Shown here piece after piece: positions 1 through 10,434 of a DNA stretch of 42,013 bases. Within the stretch, counting starts at the first letter, position 1. Each line of letters begins with the position of its first letter. Below the pieces are notes generated by a model. The model did not search any database and was not told the origin of the DNA. It saw nothing but the letters and a program-made list of their open reading frames with translations. This DNA comes from Rhizophagus sp. LPA8_4_AMF (Eukaryota > Glomeromycota > Glomeromycetes > Glomerales > Glomeraceae): NCBI GenBank assembly GCA_021464525.1, contig JADRCO010000228.1, positions 1 to 42,013 of the forward strand, in the 5' to 3' direction. Position numbers and translations under genes: made by a program.

Positions 1-50
<50 letters not shown>
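1..50. repeat. Poly(T) tract of at least 50 bases
   Basis: The window opens with an unbroken run of 50 T, so its true length may be greater. Read on the minus strand it is a poly(A) tract. Two other T tracts of about the same length lie at 12272-12321 and 13366-13417. Confidence 0.95.
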
Positions 51-51
<1 letters not shown>

Positions 52-1255
52 TTTTAAAATAACGCCAGTTTTATCATTTTTTTTCGTGATGTGTCTTTTT
101 GTAATTTTTGTAATTCTTTTTATTATTCTTGAATTCTTCATCATTATGATTTTTTATGATAATATGATTTTTTATGGTTCTTTATATGACAAAAAATAAA
201 GATTTTGATAAAGTTATGAGTAATTAATAGATTTTTTGCAAATTGTAATCAATAATATAAAAGAATGATTGTAATAATTATAATAAATAATTTAACCAAT
301 CAGGTTTATTTAAATCAGCGTATTAATTATTTGAATATCTAAAAAACTCAGGCATGTGACATAAATCCAATAGAGTTTCCCGCACTAAAAAATTCGTCCC
401 TATATAAATAGTAAAAACAGCAACAGGGGGATGTAAGTGTGATACATTAAGACAAATATTTTATAATAACGTGCCCAAAAATTTTTTGAATGGTTGCAAG
501 GTAAAGTTTTATCATGTTGCACTTATGTTTTTACTTTACCGCAATAATTTCAACAGTTAGTCAAACAAGCAAACTATATTTAAATTGTTTATGATCACGT
601 AAATCATATTAAGATTTCTATTAAGCTAGTTTGAATTTTCACAAATCTGTCATAATAATACTACTTTAAAATTTTGAAAGTCAGTTTATTTATTATGTAA
701 ATTAGCAGCGTTTGTATATTCTGATTTTAAATGGAGTGCAAAAAATGATTCTTGTTTTCTTATAAGTAGTTATTCTTTGAAAACAATACCTTAAAGTTTT
801 TAGGTCAATTGAACCAATCAAAGTTTAGGCAATAATATTATTACACAACGTAATAATTTCAGTGAACGCAAATTTGTAACGATTTTATTATGCAAAAAAA
901 AAAAATTAGTTAATGAATTTTTCTAAATTTAAACTTATAGACTGTTAAAAACATAGTGTATAATAAAATTAGGTTGTTATCATGTACGTAAATTTCCTTA
1001 TATCTTTTTTTTTTGTATTAATGAAGTAACATAATTTTGAACGTTTCGCATTTTTTTCTCGTTTACCTGGAATTGATTAATTTGTTTGCAAATAATTCTT
1101 TCGATAACAGATAAAAGGACTATACAATAATGCAAAATATTCTACTATTAAAATTATTGGAATTATACTAATAGGTAGTACCGAAAGTGATTGGGTAATA
1201 ATTTCCAGGTGATTATCCTTGGAATTGTATTATAATCATTAATGGATTTTAACCT
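51..1255. other. A+T-rich stretch without a recognisable gene
   Basis: No convincing reading frame is visible on either strand. It holds the promoter-like motif at 399-446 and an imperfect inverted repeat at 492-545 (GGTAAAGT paired with ACTTTACC, the pairing extending outward to TTGC/GCAA). Confidence 0.6.
399..446 (-). promoter_or_regulatory. CCCCTGT motif plus TATA-like box, reading leftward
   Basis: On the minus strand TTACATCCCCCTGTTGC (about 421-440) is followed 12-15 bases later by TATTTATATA (401-410). The same layout occurs on the plus strand at 31118-31163 (TTACATGCCCCTGTTTTGC, then TATAAATA) and, with a weaker box, at 37921-37962. In all three places the motif points away from a neighbouring Asn-rich gene. 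Transcription from here would run off the left edge of the window. The promoter role is inferred from this arrangement only. Confidence 0.4.
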
Positions 1256-1768
1256 TTATCCTACTCTTTCCAAAAATAAATCAAATTCTCTTGACTTTAT
1301 GATTTGACAAGAAAAATAAATTTGTGCAGAAACAATGGAGATTAATCTGAATTATACAAGAAAATTCTTTAGTATTTTAAAACAGCAATTTCACACATTC
1401 TTACCGGTTTGTCTTGTGGGTGGTGCTTGATATAAGAAAGCGCGAAAACATTGGGAGACGCTTACTAATTGTGGGAATGATGGTGATGATGTGGATGTTG
1501 TTCGCTGTAAATTCATTTTGGTCATCTAATTCGGTTTGAAAATATTCAATAAACAGTTTTTGAGGTTTCATTTCATTTTCCGTTAAGCTTTCCCACAATG
1601 TCATTTCGGTAAATGTAATTTTTGCTTCATCGACATTAACTTTTCAAATTTTCAGTGTCTGACAGAATCATCAACTACAGGGCAGATAAATTCCTTGAGG
1701 TTAACTTGTCTAAACCAATCCTTCTTGACAAATTTTCCACCTTCATCTTTGAGAATTGCTAACGTCAT
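1256..1768 (-). pseudogene. Decayed protein-coding gene of unknown family
   Basis: On the minus strand an ATG at 1768 opens a 38-codon frame (begins MTLAILKDEGGKFVKK) that stops at 1652-1654. Coding-like sequence continues one frame over (VNVDEAKITFTEMTLWESL) to about 1500, and again in another frame (FPQLVSVSQCFRAFLY). A GTAAGA...TTCAG segment at 1347-1404 looks like an intron, followed by a short frame ending at 1256-1258 (SREFDLFLERVG). A TATAAAA-like stretch sits about 20 bases upstream of the ATG. The stop and frame changes argue for a pseudogene; several tiny introns are a less likely alternative. I do not recognise the family. Confidence 0.5.
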
Positions 1769-2248
1769 AAAAGTGATAAAATAAGTTTTATACCTTTCTG
1801 AATACATTATGACTAACAATAAGATAGATGTTGATAGTGGGCTTGTTATGATGATATAGTTACGAAAATAAAGATAGATTTCACATAATTATTCATAATT
1901 TATCTTGTTTATGATTTTTTTAAGTAGATACTCGGTTGCAGATTATTATTGAAATGATATACAATGTTTTGGTAAAGAGCTAGTGCGTAATACTAATGTG
2001 GAGGTAAGTTCCTAATTAGCGTACCGGTATATCTCGTATATATCTTATATTGCACATTTAAACAAATTAATAGTTAACGACTACAAGTTTAAATTAAGTA
2101 ATGGATTCCAATTTTTTATTGGCTTCGGTAATAATGGATTAATTTCATCGAAAAAAACTGATTCTACACGTTCTCGGTAAAATAAAGATTTATCTTTAGT
2201 ATCCATAACGCAATAACGATAAATTGGCGCCAAAGGTTATTTCAATAA

Positions 2249-2602
2249 TTATCGCACGGCCCTATAGGATCATGCTGATTTTATTTGACCGATATTTTAA
2301 TTATCTTCAATATTGATATTACAGCTGATTTCATAATATAAGGGACACCCAGTCACATACCGAGAGACAACTCGGTACATTTGGTAAAACTCGGTAAAGT
2401 TCAGAATAAGGCAAAAACTATATTGTTAGATTCGGAGCACTGGTCCGAGCACAGTGGTGTAGTTTTTATTTTATTCAGAGTTTCACCGAATCTTACCGAG
2501 TTTCAGTAAAAATGATTGGTGTCCCGTATATTATGAAATCAGCTGTAATAATTTATTTGCGTACAATATCGAATATCGATAGTTTATTTGACTGTACGAT
2601 AA
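2249..2602. mobile_element. MITE family 1, copy A, split by another MITE
   Basis: The left end TTATCGCACGGCCCTATAGG, continuing with ATCATGC, matches the right end of copy B (28714-28860) in reverse complement. The right end is GTACGATAA at 2594-2602. An unrelated TA-flanked MITE (2319-2548) sits inside it. Without that insert the element would be about 120 bp. There is no coding capacity. Confidence 0.7.
2319..2548. mobile_element. 230-bp MITE with 31-bp terminal inverted repeats and TA duplication
   Basis: The ends 2319-2349 and 2518-2548 are reverse complements with one mismatch (TTACAGCTGATTTCATAATA at the left edge), flanked on both sides by TA (2317-2318, 2549-2550). Pairing continues imperfectly inward through repeated CTCGGTAA motifs, so the element is largely a fold-back. 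TA duplication suggests mobilisation by a Tc1/mariner-type transposase; this is inference because no transposase is present. Confidence 0.8.
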
Positions 2603-2647
2603 TATAGATATTGTACGGTGGTATTTTTTTATATTGGTTAACGTGAA

Positions 2648-2829
2648 TTATCGTACGGTTATAACATGATTTAATTTTAGATATTTCGTTGATTAAAGCT
2701 TATAGCATCGGATAAACTATATACTGTATATTGTTGTTAGTAGGAGGAGTTAATTAAAATAAAATTTGTTAAAATAAACTTATATAGACTATTGATAAAC
2801 TTCTCTGTTATGGTCAGGCCGTACGATAA
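2648..2829. mobile_element. MITE family 1, copy C
   Basis: It is bounded by TTATCGTACGG (2648-2658) and its exact inverse CCGTACGATAA (2819-2829), with weaker pairing further in. The ends match those of copies A and B. Confidence 0.55.
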
Positions 2830-2846
2830 ATATATATTGGGAGTAA

Positions 2847-2872
2847 CTATATCGGTCACAGGACCGATATAG
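2847..2872. repeat. Perfect 11-bp hairpin
   Basis: CTATATCGGTC (2847-2857) pairs perfectly with GACCGATATAG (2862-2872) around a 4-base loop. It lies between MITE copies C and D. Confidence 0.8.
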
Positions 2873-2891
2873 CCAACATCCAATAAAAGTG

Positions 2892-3038
2892 TTATCGTTC
2901 TGCCCTCACTGATCATATTGACTGATAAAATAAACTAATAGCTTATAATAAGCTTTACACAATATTGTTATAACATAAATAATATTGATCAATTTAAAAC
3001 AATATCAAGTCTAAATGATCTTACTAGCTGAACGATAA
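2892..3038. mobile_element. MITE family 1, copy D
   Basis: It is bounded by TTATCGTTC (2892-2900) and GAACGATAA (3030-3038), with weaker pairing inside (TGATCAT against ATGATC). It is non-coding and about 147 bp, the size of copy B. Confidence 0.45.
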
Positions 3039-3261
3039 TATATTAATAAACCATGTATAAGAGTTTGTTACGTATACATTAAATTATGAAATTAATGAAA
3101 TGTCTCATCATCTACAGCCGTGACTCATTACGGCGTTTTACGTTTATTATTATTGTAAGTACTATTTTCTACAACACTAGACAAAAAAAAAGTTTTATGG
3201 TATACAAGATGACTCGATCTTGTGACGTGTTTAATCTATTATTTTTTACAAGGTTTATTCT

Positions 3262-3268
3262 TATAAAA
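3262..3268 (+). promoter_or_regulatory. TATA box of Asn-rich gene 1
   Basis: TATAAAA lies 67 bases upstream of the ATG at 3335. The two paralogues also have a TATA box at about the same distance, which supports the start choice. Confidence 0.5.
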
Positions 3269-3334
3269 ACCTCTGAAAAATTCCTGCATCAATCCACAAT
3301 TTATAAATTCAACATCACGTTATTCAAATAAACC

Positions 3335-3922
3335 ATGGATAGTAATAAACATATTCCTTACAGAATCTCATCCCTCATGAACTCGCCGGGCTCATCTCGA
3401 GAAACTAATAATGGCAATATACCGCAATCTTCTGATATTCAAACGGGTCATTTTTCGACAGATAATAACTACAATGATGCTTCTAACAACGTGATGAACA
3501 ACCATGATAATTATCCTACACATTATCCTACACCTAAGAGTATTTCTCCAGAACCTAATCGCCAGCAGTATGATAATGACATTTCCGTGATGAGAAATCA
3601 TGATAATCCTACGAGTATTCCTCCTGACCCTGATAACCAACAATGTGATCCTTCAAACAATAATAATACTACTATTTTTCCTTCGCAATCCACGTCCAAT
3701 GGCATTTCTGACAACGATGATACTAACGCGCAATTCTACTCACGATATATCGGTCAAAATCCACCTCAGTCAAGTATCTTTCCTTTGCTTAATTCACTTA
3801 GGATTAATGTTAATTCTCCCCAGACAAATATTATTATTATGCCTGCAACTAATTCAGATATTAACAATCAACTTCAGCAAGTTTATACTTATTTGAATCA
3901 TTCAAATAATTCACCAAAATAG
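3335..3922 (+). CDS. Asn/Ser/Pro-rich protein 1 of a three-member local family
   Basis: This is an intronless 195-aa frame whose ATG sits in a good context (AACCATGG). The first 140 residues are low complexity, rich in N, S, D, P and T, with no signal peptide or membrane segment, so probably disordered. The last 50 residues are different: they contain FPLLNSLRINVNS, then an aliphatic strand (NIIIMP) and NSDINNQLQQV. The same block ends the proteins at 29419-29940 and 36094-36576. A second shared patch is NNNNTTIF near residue 112. Conservation of the C-terminus within otherwise drifting sequence suggests the frame is real and that this block carries the function. The family is not recognised. 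Confidence 0.62.
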   Translation: MDSNKHIPYRISSLMNSPGSSRETNNGNIPQSSDIQTGHFSTDNNYNDASNNVMNNHDNYPTHYPTPKSISPEPNRQQYDNDISVMRNHDNPTSIPPDPDNQQCDPSNNNNTTIFPSQSTSNGISDNDDTNAQFYSRYIGQNPPQSSIFPLLNSLRINVNSPQTNIIIMPATNSDINNQLQQVYTYLNHSNNSPK

Positions 3923-5059
3923 CTCCTTTTACATCTACATGTGATTATTATTCTCATTATTTTGATAATTTTAACCTTCTATCGATATGATTTTTAATTT
4001 TTTTTTTTTATTTTTTATTTTGAGAAATTCTTTGATACAGTACATTCCATAATCACATGATTAAATTTATAGTTTATTGTTAGAATAAAGAAAATCTCTC
4101 ATAAAGCCAGTCCTTTGGATAAACTTTTTAAAAACATGTTTACTTTTGGTTTTAGTCATGATTAAAAATCTATGATTAAAGAATTACTAGAAAGTAGAAA
4201 CTTTAAAAATTACCTTTGACGATCTTTCTGATTACTTCAAACATTTAAAGTTTCGATGCTTCTGTTATTCCATTCGTCGTTTAGAGCAAATTGCATATTT
4301 TTAAGTCATGAATATTATAGAACGACTTAACTATTAATACACTACAAGCTTATTATTTTTACGATCACGTGATCCTGATGACCAGGTCTTAGATATATAT
4401 TTTTTTGCGGCATTAAAAAAATAATCGAAGTAATCATAAAACACCCGCATACTGGTCTAACTTTTGATAAATAATTTGTATCAAAAAAGAGTACGTTGTA
4501 CAATTTGATAAGTTGTAACTTTATTTTAGTTTTTAGTTTTAAAAATACACATACTCTCTCTGGTTACAATATGATATCCCGATTGCCATTTTCCTGTACA
4601 TATCATTTCCTGAAGTCAATTTTCCAATTGGCCATTTCTCGAACTGAACTTCGTCAAATAATATTTTATATATCGAAAAAATACTTTTTGGTTAACTTTT
4701 AAGATTATCCTTTTAATGTATTATCGTTATGACCTCAAAAAAGTGTCATCGGGGATAGTCCGACATTACGATAGTAACGTACCTAATACTAATAGTAGCA
4801 AATCACGGTTTCTGCTCTATCTTATCAATTCACAAAAAATTTAAAAAGATTGATAATATTCTGGATCAATAAATAAACAAAAATAATAATTCAAAGTGGT
4901 TTATTAACAAATACATAATAATATTTGGTATATTAATTTAATATTCCTCATAATAAAAATAACTATAAATAATATTATTACAGATAAGCATTTACAGAAA
5001 AGCATAATTTTCTTTACATATTAAAAAAGAAATTAAACCAAGTATTATTATTTGCAACG
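3923..5059. other. Intergenic, no gene seen
   Basis: A+T-rich sequence with T and A runs. The 68-codon frame at 4496-4702 has no coding look (biased to F, I and L from T-rich DNA). No RNA gene signature was found. Confidence 0.55.
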
Positions 5060-5194
5060 TTAATTGCGAATAGCACAATATCTCTTCATCAATCTCATAA
5101 TTAGTGGTAAAGTACCAACTGACAACATAAATGGTAATAATAAACAATTAAGAATACCATGGTGTAAAAATTCAAAAGTATTACTCGGATCAGA
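5060..5194 (-). pseudogene. Coding relic: C-terminal hydrophobic segment
   Basis: There is a 44-codon frame without a start on the minus strand, reading SDPSNTFEFLHHGIL, then a hydrophobic stretch, then LIMRLMKRYCAIRN and a stop. The composition is protein-like in an A+T-rich background and resembles the tail of a membrane protein. No upstream exon could be joined. Confidence 0.35.
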
Positions 5195-5267
5195 TTACAA
5201 TAGTAATCTTAGAAGCAAGAATCAAATTTTATAGACAAAACTGTGTATTTTAACGGGTAACGGGTAA

Positions 5268-5523
5268 ACTACATTAGTAGATGTTGATTTTAATGAAACA
5301 ATTGATCAGTTTAAACCGAAAATTCATACTATTGAAGGCAATACCACTAAATCAACAAAAATTAATTTTTGTTGGTAAATTTATAAATCAATTAGTCATT
5401 AAAAAAATTTGGAAAATTACGTTACATATTAAATGTTACATAATAATATTTTTTGATTTCTTGTATTCTATTTGCATAAATTTCATCTTTAACATGGGAT
5501 CGCTTTTGAAAAAATTTCGGTAA
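5268..5523 (+). pseudogene. Coding relic, frameshifted
   Basis: The frame from 5268 reads TTLVDVDFNETIDQFKPKI and continues to a stop at 5376. Protein-like sequence then continues one frame over (VGKFINQLVIKKIWKI) to about 5420. The frame change indicates decay. The family is unknown. Confidence 0.3.
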
Positions 5524-5676
5524 AAGTTTAAAATTTTTGAAAATTCATCTTTTATATCGGAACATGTGACCAGAATCAAATAGTCACATTTGTATGAGAT
5601 GAGGTATTATTATAATTTATTACTAAAGTAAAAGAAATATTGGATTATTACGTTATTAAAAAGATATTTGTAAAAT

Positions 5677-5776
5677 TTACCGGAAATCTGCTGCGTCATG
5701 TCCGAAAAATTTCCGGATTTAAAAAATTTTGCCGGATTTATCAAAAACATTTCGGAAAATCCGGCAATTTTTAATT
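5677..5776. repeat. Imperfect inverted repeats with CCGGA cores
   Basis: TTTTGCCGGATTT (about 5727-5739) pairs with AAATCCGGCAATTTT (about 5757-5771). Two further CCGGA/TCCGG motifs lie just upstream. It is a short fold-back, possibly a MITE end. Confidence 0.5.
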
Positions 5777-6324
5777 AGATTTTGTGAGCTGCATGGGATT
5801 CATTAATTAAATAATTTATTTATTTCTGAAATTTATAATATAAAAAAAATTTAAAATTTCATCATTTTAATTTTTTTTGACAAGTGGTGGCACACGGGAT
5901 CATCAAATAAATCATTGAGAGCACGTGATTTTAGTTTGATGTGTGCTACAATATGCAATTGGAAGAATGGAATTATAATAAAATGAATTCGGTTTATGAG
6001 AAACATAAACTTTAAACATAATATTCATTTAGAATTTACAAATTCCGTTTATGCAATTGGAAACACAATGTCGCCTACCACATAACTATAATGCAATATC
6101 ACATTTTTAATACAAACAAGGATCTATCCTATCTCGGTGTCCGATATAAGGAAGTAAAAAGCAGAATAAGTTTTCTCATTTTTTCGCAAAATTATTCTGT
6201 TAATTTTTTTGCAAAAAATAATTTACGATCCATTTGATGATTTCTAGAGGGATTTCATCACTGGAATCGCGGTTACCATTATAGCTGCATGACTCAGCAG
6301 TAGAACCGGGGATGGAGATTGCAG

Positions 6325-6628
6325 GAATGGGAGAGGCAGAAACAAGAATAATAATAACAAGAATGACAAAAACGAGAATGAGAATAACAATAATGAGAAT
6401 GAGAATATCGAGAAAGAAAATAACAATATCGAGAATGGAAAATAACAATAACGAGAATGAGAATAGCAAAATCAGGCATTGGATTAACAAAATCATGATT
6501 TTCATGATTTTGGTGCAGATATATTTGACGATATTATAATTTGGGGTTCGCTACATTTTATGAGTTTTTTGTGTAAACATTGCATGGTGGAAAAAAATTG
6601 GTTTAAAAGTCAGTCTAAAAATTATCGC
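6325..6628 (+). pseudogene. Asn/Glu-rich tract plus downstream coding relic
   Basis: From 6330 to 6470 an impure repeat of GAGAATAACAATA-like units encodes N/E/K-rich sequence in one frame and stops, then continues in another. At 6488-6628 a 47-codon frame reads DFGADIFDDIIIWGSL, then contains CKHC, and ends at 6629. The second part is protein-like with no start. This may be the wreck of one gene with an acidic Asn-rich linker. Confidence 0.3.
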
Positions 6629-6942
6629 TAACCTTACTGTATTCCCACTATTATAATGGTTCTAATGTCAATACCTAAAAAAGGTCCTTCGAAAGTTGAT
6701 GTAATAATTTGTAAATTCTTTTATTTGACTTACACGTGTTCATTTTTCTTATATGGTCCAACTTACACTTTTTCAAACGCCGAATATAAAAATAAGATGA
6801 GATAATCTGGCTATAGTAATTTTACCCTATTTGAAGAATTTTGCATAAATGAGTATTCGTAGAAATTACAAGATTGATAGAACTTTGGGAAAAGCTGTAA
6901 TGTATATATTAATATTTTTCTTTTTATCATCTCCAGCCTTAA

Positions 6943-7275
6943 TCGATTTTATCAGAATTATACCTTGATTTTGCCAAATGGTACACATATGACATATACG
7001 AGATTTTCAATCTACTCCGATATGTTAACCTTATTCTTTTTATAAGTATAATTGTAATTCAATCTATTAAGAATGGTTATCTATTAAGTAATAATTTCTG
7101 GCAAACAAAAATTACAACGACTCTTGCTATGGTGTCAATAACCAGAATATTAGAGAATTTCAGAGAAGGCGGTTCTGGAATGTATGCTTCATTATTTGAA
7201 TGTAGGATGCTTGAAGACAATATTACGTTCAAAGGCATTATTAAGAGCTCAAAGACATTATTAAAACATTACTAA
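6943..7275 (+). pseudogene. Start-less 110-codon coding relic with a hydrophobic segment
   Basis: This plus-strand frame is open from the stop at 6940-6942 to the stop at 7273-7275 and has no useful ATG. It reads LYLDFAKWYTYDIYEIFNLL, then a hydrophobic segment (LILFISIIVI), then FWQTKITTTLAMVSITR. It looks like part of a membrane protein, possibly of the ion-transport type common in such fungi; that guess is weak. A partial internal duplication (CATTATTAA motifs) lies at its 3' end. Confidence 0.4.
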
Positions 7276-7606
7276 GGGTATTCATAAGATGGATGAAACT
7301 AATAAATCTTTGCTGTAAATCCTGAATTAAAGTTGATATCAGCAAGTAAAAGAGAAATTTTTTTATATTCTCGTCTCATGAGCGAGAAAGAAAGGATAGA
7401 CAGCAATAACTATATACATTTTAGAATAGAGTACTATTTTTGTATTATCAAGCTTGTAATTTTATTAATAAAGTGATATACCATTTCAAACAGACATTTA
7501 TGATTAAAAATGTTGTCTTGAGAGGCCACATATCGTACGGACTCGTATTATTGATAAAATGAATTTTAGTATTCATGATACTATATCTTGTTATTTATAA
7601 ATATTA

Positions 7607-7635
7607 CTAGCTGCAACCCGTTGCGTTGCAACAGG
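7607..7635 (-). mobile_element. Helitron-type 3' terminus
   Basis: On the minus strand a hairpin (CCTGTTGC, loop AAC, GCAACGGG; one mismatched pair) is followed 6 bases later by CTAG and then a flanking T. This is the classic Helitron 3' end: a short GC-rich hairpin, then CTRR, inserted at A/T. The element body would extend rightward in window coordinates. The 5' TC end was not located and no Rep/helicase frame is visible, so it would be non-autonomous or truncated. Confidence 0.55.
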
Positions 7636-8241
7636 ATTAATTTATGCTAATGTTTTCTAAATTTTTTATTAAACAAACTAATACATTTTAAAAGTAATAA
7701 TTACGACATTTCAAATTCCGATTTAGGTTGCAAGTTGTAACCCAATTTCGATCATACCGAAACCGTAATATTATAAAAACATAAATTGCAAACGGTTACA
7801 AACATTACAGTAGACCACGCTATTAAAGGTTAGTTGAAAAATGAATATCCAATTTACAATCTAATATTATAATTAATTGATTTGAGTCAAAGGCCTATTA
7901 AAGGCAACATTAATATCGTAATATACAATATAGTGTTCTTAATCGAATCAATTAACATTGATCATTGATTTTATGATGGACAGAAAGTCTTGCTTGTGTA
8001 ATATTTTAAGAAAATTTTATTCATTTCAGTATTTTTAAATAATCTTTATCCAATTATTAAAAAATACTTTTATAATGTACTATTTTACGTAATAAACTTG
8101 TGATTATAAAAGTTGCTGTATTTTGATTTTAACGTTAAATGATGTGAATTTCTAATCTAGCGAAAGTTTTCATCACGTTATTTCAACATTTATTGGACGA
8201 TTGATAATTTATTATGCAATAAAAATTTACAATAAAGTTAC

Positions 8242-8487
8242 ACTGTATCAGGACCCCGAAATATATATACAGAGGTAAGGTGACGGCCAAAAAAAATTTA
8301 CTATTAGCTGTACGCATTTTTTCAGGGCCGGAATTATGATAATTTCGGTCAGTATCCAAAAAAGGTAATGGCTTTCCACCAGGAATTATCTATATAAGGA
8401 ATGATTTTCATGATTTTTTTTTTTGGGATGATTGTACGCAAACTTGAACCTGACCTTTTTATGTATATTTCGGGGTCCTACTGTATC
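8242..8487. mobile_element. hAT-like MITE with perfect 8-bp target duplication
   Basis: The element 8250-8479 (230 bp) starts AGGACCCCGAAATATA and ends with the inverse. Imperfect inverted repeats extend to about 32 bp. It is flanked by identical ACTGTATC octamers at 8242-8249 and 8480-8487. An 8-bp duplication with short inverted termini is typical of the hAT superfamily. There is no transposase inside. Confidence 0.8.
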
Positions 8488-8590
8488 ACCTTTCAAGTAA
8501 AGAATTTTATCACGTTGACCATTACGCTTGATAGTAACACTTTTATAATCATACGAGTAAAGCACGTATCAAAAGTTTGGTTGTAATTCT

Positions 8591-10200
8591 CTTACTTCTT
8601 TTTGATAACTTCGCAAGTCAAGGGTAGTCCAATTCTTCATTGGAATTCAACATACTTACTACTATTCACAAATCTTCCTGCATGCTCTCTCAAATGATTA
8701 TCCTCATGAGTTGGCTCAATTCTAACAATAATTGCTATTAAGTATTAACAAAAAAATCTAGAAATCCATCCACGCCAAATGTAGCATCAACGTCAATGCA
8801 TCCTTTGGGATTACGGTTGTGTCAATTTGATACCACTCCATCTGCTAGTAAATATGTTTTTTCTTCTGTACGAATTAATTAATGTAGAAGAGCTCATGCA
8901 TTCAATGGTTCATTTCAAAAATTCTTCAAAGTTGGGTGTTTGATTCCAATTATTGATCCAATAAAAACACGTGAACCTTTCATTACATTAATAGCAAAGC
9001 AAGATAATGCATCATTTGTAGCATTGTCAAAGCTTCTTCAGTTTTTCAGCTAGAAATGATTTGATTTTACCTTTATAACAAATAAATAACAAATTCAAAA
9101 TATATTACATAAGCCAACATGACTTTCGGTAAGAGAAAATCGCAACCTCAATTTCCTCGAGAATCATAAACACCAAAACGCGCATCTGAACACAATATCT
9201 TATAAAATCCTTAAATATTTCATCTGCTATTAGAAGTAAGGCTTTCAAGTTAAGAGTATTATTGACACTAAATTACACAGTTGTCACCTTATCCATAAGT
9301 ATTGGCTCGTATGTATCAAAAAGGAGCACATGAACATCTTTACTACACTCGCAATTTCACTTTATTCCAAAAATATTGAGCACGGTTATTGTAAATGATT
9401 TGTATTTCCAGAATCTTCAAAAGGTTCCTACCTTATTTGATCTTTACCACCTATACCACTTAAACTTATATATATAAAGCAATCACCAATGATGGCGGAC
9501 TTCGAAAAGGCCAATGCGGTTCTCTTCCACAAATTTAATGATATCATTTAGTCTATTTCCCAAAATGGAAAAAAGACTGTCATAGTCTTCTTTTGATTCT
9601 GGAGGATAGTTAAATTTTCCTTTCTTTCAGTTTCTACTTTCACTGCCTTCCTCCGCTTTTCTTTTCCTTAACCGAATAAAAGAGATCAGGCAATCTCGAT
9701 ACTTTTTCGGAGACATCAGTGATAATAGGCGGTGCGGCTTAACGGAAGCTATTTAATCTACCAGATGGTTTAGTTCATCGTCAATTTCAATTTTGGTGTA
9801 AAGAATATTGTCGTAATATTTTCATACTTACTGTAAAAACTCCAAGTGATCAACAAATCTAATAAATTCAAAACATGGAATTTAAATCAAGAATTTTTGA
9901 TGGTGAATGTGAAATGATGAGATATTAATTCTTTTTAATAGGCTGGCATCATCAGGAGTTAAATCACATGATTATTGGTGTAGATTCATTATATGTAATT
10001 GCACACTACCCTAAAATGAGTATTTTGTTTAAACCAATTATAATTTTCAACTTCTTTACTGCAAGATTACAACGAATTTGAGATACAGGACGGGTAACTT
10101 TGAAATATAGAAAGCAAGCCGTATGAGTTTCATCAATATAGTAAAAAAGATTGTAAATCAAATCTTATAATTTGTCACGGGTCGAATGATTAACTACAGT
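8591..10200 (-). pseudogene. Long decayed minus-strand gene, family unknown
   Basis: Read leftward from about 10200, protein-like segments follow one another with stops and frame changes: NLFYYIDETHTACFLYF (10010-10175), TPDDASLLKRINIS (about 9960), a frame to 9483 containing SPKKYRDCLISF and SKEDYDSLFSILGNRL with two internal stops, DARFGVYDSRGN (about 9170), NDALSCFAINVMKGS (about 9000), DVDATFGVDGFLDFF (about 8790) and IIVRIEPTHEDNHLREH (about 8700). The order and strand are consistent, so it is one gene of several hundred codons that has died; a few gaps may be former introns. The Helitron-like end at 7607 lies downstream. Confidence 0.6.
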
Positions 10201-10285
10201 ATATAGAGATTTTAGTGTGAGTATCGCCGAGTTTCTGATTTAATCAATAGATTTTATTTCATACGAAAAACCAATACCATCATAA

Positions 10286-10318
10286 TGCTGGCCTAGAATT
10301 AACTTATTTCGGCCAGCA
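10286..10318. repeat. 8-bp GC-rich hairpin
   Basis: TGCTGGCC (10286-10293) pairs with GGCCAGCA (10311-10318). Confidence 0.6.
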
Positions 10319-10410
10319 CTATGCTACGCAGATCACTCCTACGCCTGGTCAATATTTGATAATTTCATATACTGACTAGTTACTATATAGTATCGATATA
10401 CAGTATTAAA

Positions 10411-10434
10411 GGATATTTGATTTATCAAATATCC
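10411..10434. repeat. Perfect 11-bp hairpin
   Basis: GGATATTTGAT pairs with ATCAAATATCC around a 2-base loop. No gene is adjacent. Confidence 0.75.

Noticed and set aside
3392..3896. Frames of 83 and 98 codons overlapping Asn-rich gene 1 on other frames, and similar overlapping frames at 29517-29903 and 36138-36437
   Set aside because: They are shadows of the low-complexity coding frame. The conserved block exists only in the chosen frame of each paralogue.
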